Counted from the first letter of the stretch, positions 38,401 through 45,398 are shown. The stretch is DNA of 64,000 bases from Cladorhizidae sp. MBARI D1340-BT2 (GCA_028752905.1 JAQNBH010000011.1:1844803-1908802), one strand, 5' to 3'. The notes: generated by a model not told the origin, from the letters alone. Numbers and translations: made by a program.

Positions 38401-41400
38401 TTCGTGTTATTAACACTCCTTCACTCCTTATATATTAACACTTCATGTTATTAACACTCCGTATATATTAACACTTCATGTTATTAACACTCCTTCACTC
38501 CTTATATATTAACACTTCATGTTAACACTCCTTATATATTAACACTTCATGTTATTAACACTCCGTATATATTAACACTTCATGTTATTAACACTCCTTA
38601 TATATTAACACTTCATGCTATTAACACTCCTTCACTCCCTATATTAACCACTTCATGTTATTTTCACTCCTTCACTCCTTATATATTAACACTTCATGTT
38701 ATTAACACTCCGTATATATTAACACTTCATGTTATTAACACTCTGTATATATTAACACTTCGTGTTATTAACACTCCTTCACTCCTTATATATTAACACT
38801 TCATGTTATTAACACTCCATATATATTAACACTTCATGTTATTAACACTCCTTATATATTAATACTTCATGTTATTAACACTCCTTCACTCCATATATAT
38901 TAACACTTCATGTTATTAACACTCCTTATATATTAACACTTCATGTTATTAACACTCCTTAAATATTAACACTTCATGTTATTAACTCCTTCACTCTGTA
39001 TATATTAACACTTCATGTTATTAACACTCCTTCACTCCTTATATATTAACACTTCATGTTATTAACACTCCTTCACTCTGTATATATTAACACTTCATGT
39101 TATTAACACTCCTTATATATTAAAACTTCATGCTATTAACAATCCTTCACTCTGTATATATTAACACTTCATGTTATTAACACTTCTTATATTAACACTT
39201 CTCACTCCGTATCTAACTCTTACGCTGAGTTTGTCACAGCGTGTGTCACAGCAATCCACCCCACGTATGCGTCGTCACAGCTCCCGTGACAAGCGATTTA
39301 CCGCTGGCAGTGCGTGTGTCACAGCCTCCGTGACATGATATTTATTGTTGCATAGTTCCGTGGATTGTCTGTTTTATACTCTGTACTTACTAGGTAAGGT
39401 TGATGCGTTTATAATCAAACTTGGGAATGTATCATCATCTCCATGAATAACATAAAAAGTTTAAAAAACAGGCGTTTTATTTCGTGGTTCATTGACAGCT
39501 GCAAATAAGAAACATGGTGTGTATTTTTATCCTTAACAAACACAAATATGGATCTGCAGGCAGTATACTGGAGGCTCTTTCTGATATTCAGAATGACTTT
39601 GGAAGTGACGGTGAACTAGATGATGTGGAAGAAGATGAACTAGATGATGTGGAAGAAGATGAACTAGATGATGTGGAAGAAGATGGCCTGGAGGATGCGG
39701 TCCCTGAAGAAATGGAAGATGCTAATGGCAGCAGTAGTGTAGGTGAGACTGATGGGGAAATGGATGTGGAAACTGGCCATACGAGTGGAAATTCTTCAAG
39801 TGGGCTAGTCAGGTGTATAGAAGTTGACAACATTATGAGCCCCACCGAGCGTTTGTACACAGAAACTCCTGGTCCAAATTTACCAGATGATGATGTTAAG
39901 CCCAAGGATTTCTTCACTTGTTCTTTGCAGACGAGGTTTTTGACCTAGCAGTGCGTGAAACAAATATTTATGCACAAATTCTGATCGTAAACAGGCCACT
40001 TACGGTTCGCTCAAGGCTCAAAAATTGGAAAGACATCACCACAACGGAGTTGAAAGCATTTTTTGCCATCATCCTAAATATGGTTATTATCAACAACCCA
40101 ATACTTCAGGATTATTGGTCAACTGACATAACTGCTAACATACCATTCTTTTCACAGGTAGTGGCTGATTACAATTAGGTTGCCTGCACGATCATGTCGT
40201 ATTTTGTATGTTTTTTGTTGTTGTTTTGAAGATGATGAGCCGAGACAGATTCTTACAGATACTCTGCTGTCTACACCTCAACCACCAGCCTCCACCTCCA
40301 GGACATCAAATGGGAGACAACAAGGTACGTCCTTTATTGGATGTCCTCCTGCCTCGTTTTGAGGTGAGCATTCCTTCAAAAGTTCCTGGTAAGCCTGACA
40401 GATTGAAGCCAAAAATCGTCAACGCCTACAACCAAGTGATGGGAGGAGTGGACAAGGCAGACCAGTTGGCAGTGAGTACTCCTTCCAAAATCAATCAAGT
40501 GGTGGGAAAAAGTATTATTTTGGCTCCTCGAAACATCAGTAGTGAACAGCTACATAATGTACAAGGAGAGTACGCAAAAACCCATGTCCCACATCCTCTT
40601 TCGACGTTCACTCATCAAATCATTGATAGGCCATTCAGACTTTAGCCAGCACCCCAGACCTGGTCGGCGTCGGTGCAGGGACAGTAGAGAGGCTTCAGCA
40701 AGGCAAACACTTCTCTGCCAAAGGAAAACGCCGTGACTGCATTGAGTGTAGCAGTCGAAATGGAGGCATACGTCGTCTGTGTACTACTGTCAGACTTGCT
40801 ATGACCACCCACCTCTACATCCAGAAGAGTGCTTCAAAGAGTACCACACAGCCAAGATCCTGAAGAAACCAAGAGCAACACAGTGAACTCATGACTATAA
40901 TTATTGTTATTCAATGACTATATTATTGTTATACAATTATCTTCTTACAAAACATTGTACTTGATCTAGCAAGGTATTCAAATGGATTTTTGCTGTTATT
41001 ATTGCTGACAATCTTGTTCTTGTAGCTAGATAGATAGCTATATAGCCAGGTAAAGTTTTAGTAAACAAAGTAACAAAAATAGCTCCCACCAAAATAGCTC
41101 CCACCAACCTAAATTGCCAATTATATAGCTACCACACAGCATGCAGACAAATCTAGCATACTTTGCATAGTCTAAGCAGCCGACTAACATACAAAAATAG
41201 CGAGAAAGTAGTAGAAGGCAACCATGACTAGTTTCTAAACAAAGGTTAACAATACGATGGTGTTTTTTTTACTGGCTATCTAAAACCTACAGTTTGCTGA
41301 GATCACCAATGTCTCTCTGTTGTTTGGTCAATTTTGGAGTAGTAAATATGCCGTAGGAGCAGGTAGGAGCAGCTAACAACAGAGCGTTTCTTCCCCAAAC

Positions 41401-42157
41401 GCCCGCACAAGGTTTAAAAAAAAACAATGCCGCACCCAGATGATTGCTTCCGGTTTGAGTATTGATCATTTTGATGTATTCAATTGATGCCGTGTTAGTG
41501 TTAACACTTCATGTTATTAACACTCCTTCACTCCGTATATATTAACACTTCATGTTATTAACACTCCTTCACTCTGTATATATTAACACCATGTTATTAA
41601 CACTCCTTATATATTATATATTAACACTTCATGTATTAACACTTCATGTTATTAACACTCCTTATATTAACCACCACACTGCACACACACACCACCACCA
41701 CCACACTACTGCACACACACACACCACTACCACCACATTACTGCACACACCACTACCACCACACTGCACACACTCGCAGGAGGAGAAGACACAAATGAAA
41801 CAGAAAGCAGATCAGGAACAAGCCATTAAGGACCGAGCGTCCATCAGTGTAGATCTTGTGGAGGAGCACAAAGATGACATCCTACAAGCCAAAAAGGTCG
41901 CCTATGGAGTTTCTTCCTCACAAGACCGGAGACAACAGAGACTACGAATCAAAGCACACCCATTGATGTCTGCACCCACAGCTCCTCGAGTAGGTGGGGC
42001 GGCTTCTAAGAGACAAGCTCTATTGTTGGAGGCATGTAGTAGAAGAGGGTGTGTGGCTACTGGAGGGACTAGAAAGTCGCCCAAGAGACTGGGCATTGTC
42101 AGAACTCAAGAATTGAGAACTTCATTGGGTATTAAAACAGGCAAAATGTCAACATGA
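17466..42157 (+). CDS. CCDC130: YJU2B/CCDC130-like splicing factor (CWC16 family), 7 exons, 315 aa
   Basis: Exons are 17466-17468 (ATG only), 18537-18590, 19759-19838, 28586-28760, 28851-29045, 31514-31576 and 41780-42157. Phases join throughout (948 nt with stop). CWC16 proteins act with the spliceosome near the catalytic step; the CCDC130 branch is less studied than YJU2. Visible landmarks are 'NKYYPPEWDPSK' near residues 8-19, 'SHPLRERARKL', the paired zinc ligands 'WCGGC' (55/58) and 'KCHLC' (90/93), 'GMGVRYNAEK', 'DYVVVSGA', and 'ALNSLLRKKFR', all in family order. The C-terminal tail is basic, low-complexity and shorter than in the human protein (396 aa), and it keeps a 'RLGIVR' motif. 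Introns 3 and 6 (8.7 and 10.2 kb) are nearly all repeat and transposon. The 3-nt coding exon 1 is inferred from M-ADRK matching the M-GERK start of the family. Confidence 0.93.
17640..18110. repeat. Degenerate CCTAGTCCTGGC repeats with an embedded hairpin
   Basis: Loose 6-12-bp CCTAG/TCCTGGCC repeats in CCDC130 intron 1, interrupted at 17857-18040 by an inverted-repeat insert. Confidence 0.7.
17857..17952. repeat. Inverted repeat / hairpin with 21-bp arms
   Basis: The arm CTTACGATATTAGGAATAGT(T) occurs twice head-to-tail (17857-17877, 17878-17898) and once reversed (17932-17952). AATAAAAGGCC blocks follow. Possibly a small foldback element. Confidence 0.85.
18537..18590 (+). CDS. CCDC130: CCDC130 exon 2
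   Basis: Eighteen codons encoding ADRKATNKYYPPEWDPSK, between a TGTGTAG acceptor and a GTACAG donor. Confidence 0.92.
18591..19141. other. CCDC130 intron 2, unique part
   Basis: No exon recognised between exon 2 and the 74-bp array. Short tandem GGGTGCTTGACCC near 18914-18946. Confidence 0.5.
19142..19490. repeat. 74-bp tandem repeat, about 4.5 copies
   Basis: The unit contains GAGTGAGTAACTATTGCTTG and ATGCCAAACTGCAGCCTAC. A diverged similar block (CTTGCCTCAACGGAGCTG) occurs at 63860-63900, so the sequence is dispersed in the genome. Confidence 0.85.
19759..19838 (+). CDS. CCDC130: CCDC130 exon 3
   Basis: Encodes 'GSINTFMGSHPLRERARKL' and 'DQGIMIIR'. The acceptor is a C/T-rich GCTTTCAG and the donor is GTGAGT. 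Confidence 0.94.
20160..20445. repeat. 27-bp minisatellite, about 10 copies
   Basis: The unit is CTGAAGTTACTGCATGTAGC plus TTCAGGA, in CCDC130 intron 3. TAGCTTCAGGACTGAAG makes each junction partly palindromic. 19839-20159 is unique. Confidence 0.9.
20446..20694. other. CCDC130 intron 3, unique spacer
   Basis: No motif or exon recognised. Confidence 0.5.
20695..21190. repeat. ~54-bp minisatellite, about 9 copies
   Basis: The unit contains CTCCCATAGACCCACAGTCA and GGGACAACTCTGCTATGTAC. 21191-21469 is unique. Confidence 0.9.
21470..23840. repeat. 35-bp minisatellite, about 68 copies
   Basis: The unit is CACATGGACTGGACCAGGCT followed by TCACTTGAGCTCCAC. Internal segments (e.g. 21790-22060 and 22850-23120) look like longer block duplications with shared variants. 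Confidence 0.95.
23841..24500. other. CCDC130 intron 3, unique spacer with a ~95-bp duplication
   Basis: The stretch from CTGCTAACACATGTAGCCGG to GATCCTGTCATGTGTGGGT is present twice (24078-24163 and 24166-24255). No exon seen. Confidence 0.7.
24501..25275. repeat. 22-bp minisatellite, about 34 copies
   Basis: The unit is GAATACACTCTTACATAGTA plus two bases, with A/G variants (TAAA/TAGA) in ordered runs. Another variant (ACACAACAACTAT) recurs four to five times. Confidence 0.95.
25276..26210. other. CCDC130 intron 3, unique with a poly-C run
   Basis: A C-run of about 24 at 25854-25877. The P- and G-rich ORFs here come from it. No exon recognised. Confidence 0.55.
26211..26642 (-). mobile_element. 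piggyBac-type 5' end fragment (element 4), minus orientation
   Basis: TTAA at 26639-26642 is followed inward (minus strand) by CCCTCTAACCGCAGTAAGCG then CCATAAGGC, clearly related to the left end of element 1 (shared GTAAGCGCCATA). An acidic reading frame at 26430-26213, with 'LHEEDSDGQESEDIS' and 'GGEEFDEEIDQED', resembles transposase N-termini and ends at a possible donor (CAG/GTTTGT). No opposite end or core was found, so it is truncated or ends elsewhere. Confidence 0.65.
26640..27065. repeat. 44-bp minisatellite, about 9 copies
   Basis: The unit is GGGTACCCTGTGTGGCCAGC, then CCCTACTCAGGGGCAGATGC and ATGA. It starts directly at the TTAA of the piggyBac fragment. 27066-27240 is unique. 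Confidence 0.92.
27245..28210. repeat. 36-bp minisatellite, about 26 copies, with higher-order structure
   Basis: The unit is CTATGCACAGATGTGTCCTT then GAAGCTCCATCTTATC. Copies with GCGCC instead of GCTCC, and a one-base-short copy followed by CCTAGAAG, recur about 290 bp apart (27500 and 27790), showing block duplication. Confidence 0.95.
28272..28583 (+). repeat. Pyrimidine minisatellite just upstream of CCDC130 exon 4
   Basis: Repeated CCTCCACCTCTCCCCTCCCT, 16-28-bp units, ending 3 bases before the CAG acceptor's last bases. No AG dinucleotide occurs in the tract, so it forms a ~310-nt AG-free polypyrimidine zone. Confidence 0.9.
28586..28760 (+). CDS. CCDC130: CCDC130 exon 4 (zinc-binding core)
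   Basis: Carries both CX2C pairs and 'VGMGVRYNAEK'. It is preceded by an exceptionally long pyrimidine minisatellite (28272-28583). Confidence 0.95.
28851..29045 (+). CDS. CCDC130: CCDC130 exon 5
   Basis: Reads 'NMDYVVVSGASKK' to 'APNITRIL'. The intron before it is only 90 bp. Its 3' edge and donor (GATACTG/GTGGGT) are the seed of the array that follows. Confidence 0.92.
29034..29445 (+). repeat. 22-23-bp minisatellite seeded by the CCDC130 exon 5 donor, about 17 copies
   Basis: The unit is AGGATACTGGTGGGTTACCA plus CT. The first copy spans the exon end (ACTG) and its donor GTGGGT. Later copies have GTAGGT, GTGGAT or GTGGCT. Confidence 0.9.
29715..31500. repeat. 53-bp minisatellite, about 32 copies
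   Basis: The unit contains GATCTTGTGATAGTCATGTG and GGTGTGATGATGACTTGG. It is interrupted by unique sequence at 30737-30860 and ends 14 bases before exon 6 of CCDC130. 29446-29714 is unique. Confidence 0.93.
31514..31576 (+). CDS. CCDC130: CCDC130 exon 6
   Basis: Twenty-one codons, ELQQQHLDDSALNSLL to RKKFR, the conserved 'ALNSMLRRRFR' block. The acceptor is GCATGCAG and the donor is GTGAGT. Confidence 0.93.
31577..32679. other. CCDC130 intron 6, start: inverted pair of a dispersed repeat
   Basis: 31671-31816 and the reverse complement of 32180-32335 share TCTGCACACTTCACT-like, GATATATAGCTCAAAAG-like and GGCAGTCAAAGTTGG-like blocks; a third copy is at 9225-9352. A 62-bp direct duplication lies at 31936-32056. 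Confidence 0.7.
32680..33715. repeat. ~73-bp minisatellite, about 14 copies
   Basis: The unit contains CTAGCTAAAGCTTCATGAGC, GCTGCCAGGGTCTTTGCC and CTCCATGCCTCTGTATGTCA. Sub-repeat GAGCTGCCAGGG varies in number. 33716-34080 is unique. Confidence 0.93.
34081..35345. repeat. 17-bp minisatellite with a 248-bp higher-order period
   Basis: Monomer CCTCCTTAGATATTAGC. The rare variant TTACCCTCC recurs at 34593, 34841 and 35089, exactly 248 bp apart, with the same order of variants between them. Confidence 0.93.
35346..35618. repeat. TTAA-rich satellite, left part
   Basis: CTTATATATTAACACTTCAT and GTTATTAACACTCC alternate. The array resumes at 38303-39205 and 41495-41670, on the far sides of two insertions. 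Confidence 0.9.
35619..38306 (+). mobile_element. piggyBac element 2, complete ends, 2680 bp
   Basis: TTAA at 35619-35622 and 38303-38306. Terminal repeats are CTCATTGAGTAC on the left and, reversed, CTCATTGACTAC on the right (11 of 12). A subterminal palindrome at 35638-35658 has 10-bp arms GGTGGGTCAA/TTGACCCACC around one A. The element carries a broken transposase gene and splits the TTAA-rich satellite in CCDC130 intron 6. Confidence 0.92.
35835..37911 (+). pseudogene. piggyBac transposase gene, recently broken
   Basis: Start MASVRKLTVDDL at 35835, acidic exon 1 to 36108, and exon 2 from 36200 with an in-frame TGA at 36364. A third exon from about 36469 (SDLFDWEM) changes frame near 36555-36580. 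The insertion domain 'MEELLAFIGLNIAMGM' follows, then a 14-bp tandem duplication (36695-36722) shifts the frame. The main open part (36726-37790) keeps all three acidic blocks: 'CELAIDEMMVG', 'LFTDNFYTS' and 'MNAVDLTDQ'. The cysteine-rich end ('KRCVVC', 'YCAKCKQYMC', 'CFEKYH', stop at 37911) sits one frame over. The catalytic set is intact but no single product can be made, so this is a young pseudogene. Confidence 0.85.
38307..39205. repeat. TTAA-rich satellite, middle part
   Basis: Same monomers as 35346-35618, about 25 copies, with a TTAA in nearly every half-unit. Confidence 0.93.
39206..41497 (+). mobile_element. piggyBac-like element 3, ends uncertain
   Basis: A ~2.3-kb non-satellite insert in the TTAA array. 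TTAA is present near both edges, but no convincing inverted repeat was found, so the exact ends are unresolved. 39230-39340 contains repeated GTCACAGC motifs. The reading frame inside is a decayed piggyBac transposase. Confidence 0.7.
39514..40885 (+). pseudogene. piggyBac transposase pseudogene lacking the catalytic centre
   Basis: 39514-39920 is acidic with three 'LDDVEEDE' repeats. A frame change leads to 'DLAVRETNIYAQ', 'TTTELKAFFAIILNMVI' and 'DYWSTD', then 'SRDRFLQILCCLHLN' and 'DVLLPRFE'. The first two catalytic Asp regions are absent: the sequence runs directly into 'KPKIVNAYNQVMGGVDKADQ', which keeps the third. Further frameshifts separate 'SIKWWEKVLFWLLETS' and a cysteine-rich end ('CIECSS', 'YYCQTCYDHPPLHPEECF'). 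Not functional as a transposase. Confidence 0.8.
41498..41779. repeat. TTAA-rich satellite, right part, then CAC/CCA simple repeats
   Basis: Satellite to about 41670, followed by ACCACCACCACAC-type sequence up to the CCDC130 exon 7 acceptor. Confidence 0.85.
41780..42157 (+). CDS. CCDC130: CCDC130 exon 7 (terminal)
   Basis: Encodes EEKTQMKQKADQEQ onward to a TGA at 42155-42157. The tail has charged coiled-coil-like sequence, then a basic region with 'RKSPKRLGIVR'. The acceptor region is CAC/CCA simple repeat. Confidence 0.9.
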   Translation, partial: EEKTQMKQKADQEQAIKDRASISVDLVEEHKDDILQAKKVAYGVSSSQDRRQQRLRIKAHPLMSAPTAPRVGGAASKRQALLLEACSRRGCVATGGTRKSPKRLGIVRTQELRTSLGIKTGKMST

Positions 42158-42231
42158 TGATAATTGAGTGTAGTGATGTCAATAATGGGCGTGTCCATGT
42201 CAATCGTAACCATGTCAACAGTTCATCCATT

Positions 42232-42237
42232 AATAAA
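42232..42237 (+). terminator. AATAAA poly(A) signal for CCDC130
   Basis: A canonical hexamer lies 75 bp after the CCDC130 stop and 58 bp before the NDUFB7 stop codon on the other strand, so the two 3' UTRs probably abut or overlap. Confidence 0.6.
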
Positions 42238-42294
42238 TAGTGGCGGACTCTCGCACTCTCTAGGTACTACAAATACACCGGCAGAGGTTTTGCT

Positions 42295-42358
42295 TTAGTT
42301 TTTGTCTCTCTCTTTCTCCAGTTCCTGCTTTCTCTTCTGTCTGACCCGATCCAAGTAA
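42295..42358 (-). CDS. NDUFB7: NDUFB7 exon 3
   Basis: Encodes '(D)YLDRVRQKRKQELEKERD' then KN and stop. The acceptor is CATCTGTAG. Too short for an ORF scan, but phase and sequence fit the family tail. Confidence 0.85.
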
Positions 42359-43820
42359 CTACAGATGATGAGAAACACATGCACTTCAGGCTACGCACAC
42401 CACCACCTTACAGGAGGTGTGTAGGTCGTAAGCCAATGATTAGAGGAGTCGTAGAACACACAAGACCAACATCACACTGGGTGGAGGCAGACGGAAGTAC
42501 AATAGCTCTATGGGACACACACTGGACCAACACCACACTGGGTGGAGGCAGGTTGAAGTAAGTTGACAATAGCTCTATGAGGACACACACTGGACCAACA
42601 CCACACTGGGTGGAGGCAGACGGAAGTACAATAGCTCTATGGGGACACACACTGGACCAACACCACACTAGGTGGAGGCAGGTTGAAGTAAGTTGACAAT
42701 AGCTCTATGGGGGCACACTGGACCAACACCACACTGGGTGGAGTCAGGTTGAAGTAAGTTGACAATAGCTCTATGGGGGCACACTGGACCAACACCACAC
42801 TGGGTGGAGGCACGTTGAAGTAAGTTGACAATAGCTCTATGGGGACACACACTGGACCAACACCACACTGGGTGGAGGCACGTTGAAGTAAGTTGACAAT
42901 AGTTCTATGGGGCCACACACTGGATCAACACCACACTGGGTGGAGGTAGGTTGAAGTAGGTTGACAATAGCACACACACTGGACCAACACCACACTGGGT
43001 GGAGGCAGGTTGAAGTGGGTTAACAATAGCTCTATGAGGACACACCAGATCAGTATCGAATAAGGTCACATGCGTATCACATGCGTATCACATGGTTTGG
43101 ACTGCTCACTCCTGAAACTGGCACTCGTCCCACAGGTGTTTCTCCTTCTTGCACTTCCATGGCAGAAAGTAATTGTCCATGCGACACGTGGTAAGTGGAA
43201 TGAACAAATGAGCGCAGTAATCGCGCAGGTTTAGGGGGACTTTGGCCTTCTCCATTTCCTCCTCCGTCACCTGCATCTCTAAAACAACACACATAACACT
43301 TGCTCAGCAAGTCCACTTGTTCACTTGGTGTCTAAACCAAAAAGAAAGTCCAAGAACATGTATTTGCATAAACATCATAAACATTCATACTTACACTGCA
43401 GGGTGCCTAGGGCTACCATCAGAACAGAAGGCCTATGCACCTAGTGGTTGCCATCTCAATTCCCCACAAACTGGGGTCTAGGCACACTGGTTTGTCAGAG
43501 GAGCTTAGGCACCCACCAGTAACAACCACCTCACAAGGAGGGTAGGGCCAGAGCAAGGCAAGGGGTAGTGTTACTTGAGCTAGCACCAGGGATATTTTTG
43601 GGACCAGCTGTTGCTCCAAGACCATTTTTTGTGTGCCGGGTAGGTTATAAATTACTTGCCCCGAGGTTTCAATGCATATCAAATGGTTACTTTGCCATGC
43701 TAACAAGCTATTTAGATGACAACACTTCTAGAGTAGTTAGTCTCTTTACTATTGTCTGTAAGAAGATTAACGTACGAACTCTCCTATGAAGCACGTACCT
43801 CTCTTGAAAGGAGTAGCCAT
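42295..43820 (-). CDS. NDUFB7: NDUFB7, complex I B18 subunit (twin CX9C), 3 exons, 84 aa
   Basis: Exons in transcript order are 43820-43799, 43278-43110 and 42358-42295, totalling 255 nt including stop. The protein is an accessory subunit of mitochondrial NADH dehydrogenase on the intermembrane-space side. The CHCH fold is explicit: 'DYCAHLFIPLTTC' and 'KCKKEKHLWDEC' each give C-X9-C. The tail 'DYLDRVRQKRKQELEKERD' matches the basic helical C-terminus of the family. The N-terminus MATPFKREM is much shorter than in vertebrates (137 aa in human), and an in-frame TAA sits 15 nt before the ATG, so no longer form is encoded contiguously. The gene diverges from WDR83OS and converges on CCDC130. Identity is strong; the first exon is the least certain. 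Confidence 0.9.
42460..43045. repeat. ~66-bp minisatellite, about 9 copies, in NDUFB7 intron 2
   Basis: The unit contains CTGGACCAACACCACACTGG, GTGGAGGCA and GTTGACAATAGCTCTATGG. Confidence 0.93.
43110..43278 (-). CDS. NDUFB7: NDUFB7 exon 2 (CHCH domain)
   Basis: Holds all four conserved cysteines of the twin CX9C motif. The donor is GGA/GTGAGC; reading through it would stop one codon later. Confidence 0.93.
43279..43798. other. NDUFB7 intron 1
   Basis: Unique sequence; no further exon or repeat recognised. Confidence 0.55.
43799..43820 (-). CDS. NDUFB7: NDUFB7 exon 1
   Basis: MATPFKR plus one base, donor GTACGT. It joins the AGATGCAG start of exon 2 to give 'KREMQVTEEEM', resembling the family 'EREMVATQQEM'. 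Confidence 0.75.
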
Positions 43821-43939
43821 TCTCCTTTCCTTTTAATAAAAGCCCATCCTCAACCCACTGTCAATTAGGTGTTCACATGGTCAACCCTTTACCGACGAAG
43901 CTACCCACAAAAAAAAAAAGTCTACTCGTTCGAGTGGAA
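43821..43939. promoter_or_regulatory. Bidirectional promoter between NDUFB7 and WDR83OS
   Basis: The two start codons lie only about 120 bp apart, head to head. The gap includes an A-rich run (43908-43919). No TATA box is evident. Confidence 0.6.
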
Positions 43940-44068
43940 ATGGCACCAGATCCTAGGCGCGTAGAAAGAGTGGTTAGGTACAAGAGGGAAGCCGTGGAGA
44001 ACAGTGCTTCTGCGGAAGGAATCAACGCCATTGGGATGGTCTGTAGTTTGGTAGGACTTCTGGTCAAA
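43940..44068 (+). CDS. WDR83OS: WDR83OS exon 1
   Basis: N-terminal 43 codons including '[13 protein letters not shown]' and the first hydrophobic helix. Donor is GTGAGT. Confidence 0.88.
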
Positions 44069-44558
44069 GTGAGTCTTCCCTTTATTTAATCGTCGACTCG
44101 ACTGGTGTACATCTATTATTGACTGCAGTTAAAATGGGCTGCCTGGGTGGGTGTATATTGTTCCCTGATTTACATGGCGAACAGCAAGTCGGCTGATGAC
44201 AAGAAGCAACTTCTGAGTTTATTCATGTACGTTGGTCCTAGATAACCTTCCCTTACCTTTAACACTTGGCCTCTGCCTGCCTGCTTACATACTTCTATTT
44301 GATGCAACTATTTGATGCAACTACAAACCAGTTCTCTAACCTTACACCATAACTCAAATTTCCTTCTTTGTAATTGGCCCTGGAGATTTCCTATCCTAAT
44401 CAAGTGAAGAATGTTTGGCTATCCTGAACCTCAATTGTCATTTGTTGAGCAGTTCTGCCCATCACTTTGCTTGTGTGTGTGTGTGCAGGTTGGCAACAGC
44501 ATCTCTGGTGATGGTGTACATGCAGAACCCAGCACCCATGACACTGACCCTCTACTAG
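43940..44558 (+). CDS. WDR83OS: WDR83OS / Asterix (PAT complex subunit), 3 exons, 98 aa
   Basis: Exons are 43940-44068, 44129-44226 and 44489-44558 (297 nt). Asterix is a small ER membrane protein that, with CCDC47, forms the PAT complex that shelters nascent multipass membrane proteins. The sequence starts [15 protein letters not shown], like the family 'SDPRRPNKVLRYK', followed by hydrophobic helices '[19 protein letters not shown]' and '[14 protein letters not shown]', with the conserved '[11 protein letters not shown]' between them. An upstream in-frame ATG at 43877 would add 21 residues; the 43940 start is preferred because it gives the usual family length. The terminal coding segment is tandemly repeated downstream (44559-44631). 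Confidence 0.93.
44129..44226 (+). CDS. WDR83OS: WDR83OS exon 2
   Basis: Encodes [13 protein letters not shown] and '[17 protein letters not shown]'. Acceptor is GACTGCAG and donor is GTACGT. Confidence 0.92.
44489..44558 (+). CDS. WDR83OS: WDR83OS exon 3
   Basis: Encodes '(M)[19 protein letters not shown]' to the stop TAG at 44556-44558. The acceptor follows a GT microsatellite. Confidence 0.92.
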
Positions 44559-44631
44559 ACATGCAGAACCCAGCACCCATGACACTGACCCTCTACTAGA
44601 CACAGCACCCATGACACTGACCCTCTACTAG
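44518..44631 (+). repeat. 41-bp tandem repeat of the WDR83OS C-terminal coding end, 2.8 copies
   Basis: Copy 1 is the coding sequence for the last 13 codons plus stop (44518-44558). Copy 2 (44559-44599) is identical by eye, and copy 3 (44600-44631) lacks the first 9 bases. The duplicates lie in the 3' UTR and carry extra in-frame stops. Confidence 0.9.
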
Positions 44632-45227
44632 ATCTGTCTCTTGCTCTGTATATATGCACATCATGTACTGTTACTGCATGTGCGGTGTTTTCAATGGTAT
44701 ACTGTCTCTAGATGAGGTGCCTCAACCCAGTGTGTCGGTTGTGTGTAGCCATAGAACTCTTGTCAACGTACTTGTGTACCCATAGAGTTATTGACCTCAA
44801 CCCACTTCTGTGTGCGTTCTGGAGCACTATCTTGGGGAATGACTGCTCTAGATTCCTCGACTTGATTGTTATGTATAGGATAGCCTATTCAAAATAGTCG
44901 GTTATGCGCCTATGTAACCTCCGAGTTTGTGCATAACCCGCGAGTGGAGTATAGGCTATCTTACTTATACTACACATTGCGCATGCGCTAAACTACATGC
45001 GGTTAAAAGTGTAGGTTATGCGCCTAACCTATAGTTATTAACCAATCAAATTAGCCACAGATCATGTGATGTAGTATAAAATTGGTAATCACACAATCAA
45101 ATGTACAGAGCTTGGTGTGCATTAAATCAGCAGGAAACGTATGCATACATACAAGTATACGCGACTTCAAGTAGAATGTCCTAACATGGTGTAATATGTG
45201 CAAGCAGATGACAAGACACATTATTCA
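44632..45227. other. Convergent gap between WDR83OS and ORP with an inverted repeat
   Basis: 44879-44960 is a dyad: GATAGCCTAT pairs with ATAGGCTATC and inner GGTTATGC pairs with GCATAACC. GGTTATGCGCCTA recurs at 45016. This looks like a small foldback or MITE-like sequence. Confidence 0.65.
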
Positions 45228-45398
45228 TCAACTCGAAGCAATTTTATCCTCCGAGTTGGTGGCAAGTCCATTTGCCTTGCGTACGTCTAGTGCATTAGTG
45301 TATGTCCACGTGTCCCCGACCAGGTGGAACAGTTTCTGTTGCCACGGAACACCTTTCTCCTTCCTCTCCCGCTCGTCTGCTCGTTGCTCCTCCTCCAA
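45228..45398 (-). CDS. ORP terminal exon
   Basis: [19 protein letters not shown] to TGA at 45228-45230, the family C-terminus with 'WQQKLFH' and 'WTY'. Confidence 0.92.
   Translation of the reverse strand: MEEEQRADERERKEKGVPWQQKLFHLVGDTWTYTNALDVRKANGLATNSEDKIASS

Noticed and set aside
43877..43939. WDR83OS start at 43877
   Set aside because: It would add 21 residues with no family match, running through an A-rich region close to the NDUFB7 start; the Met at 43940 fits the usual protein start.
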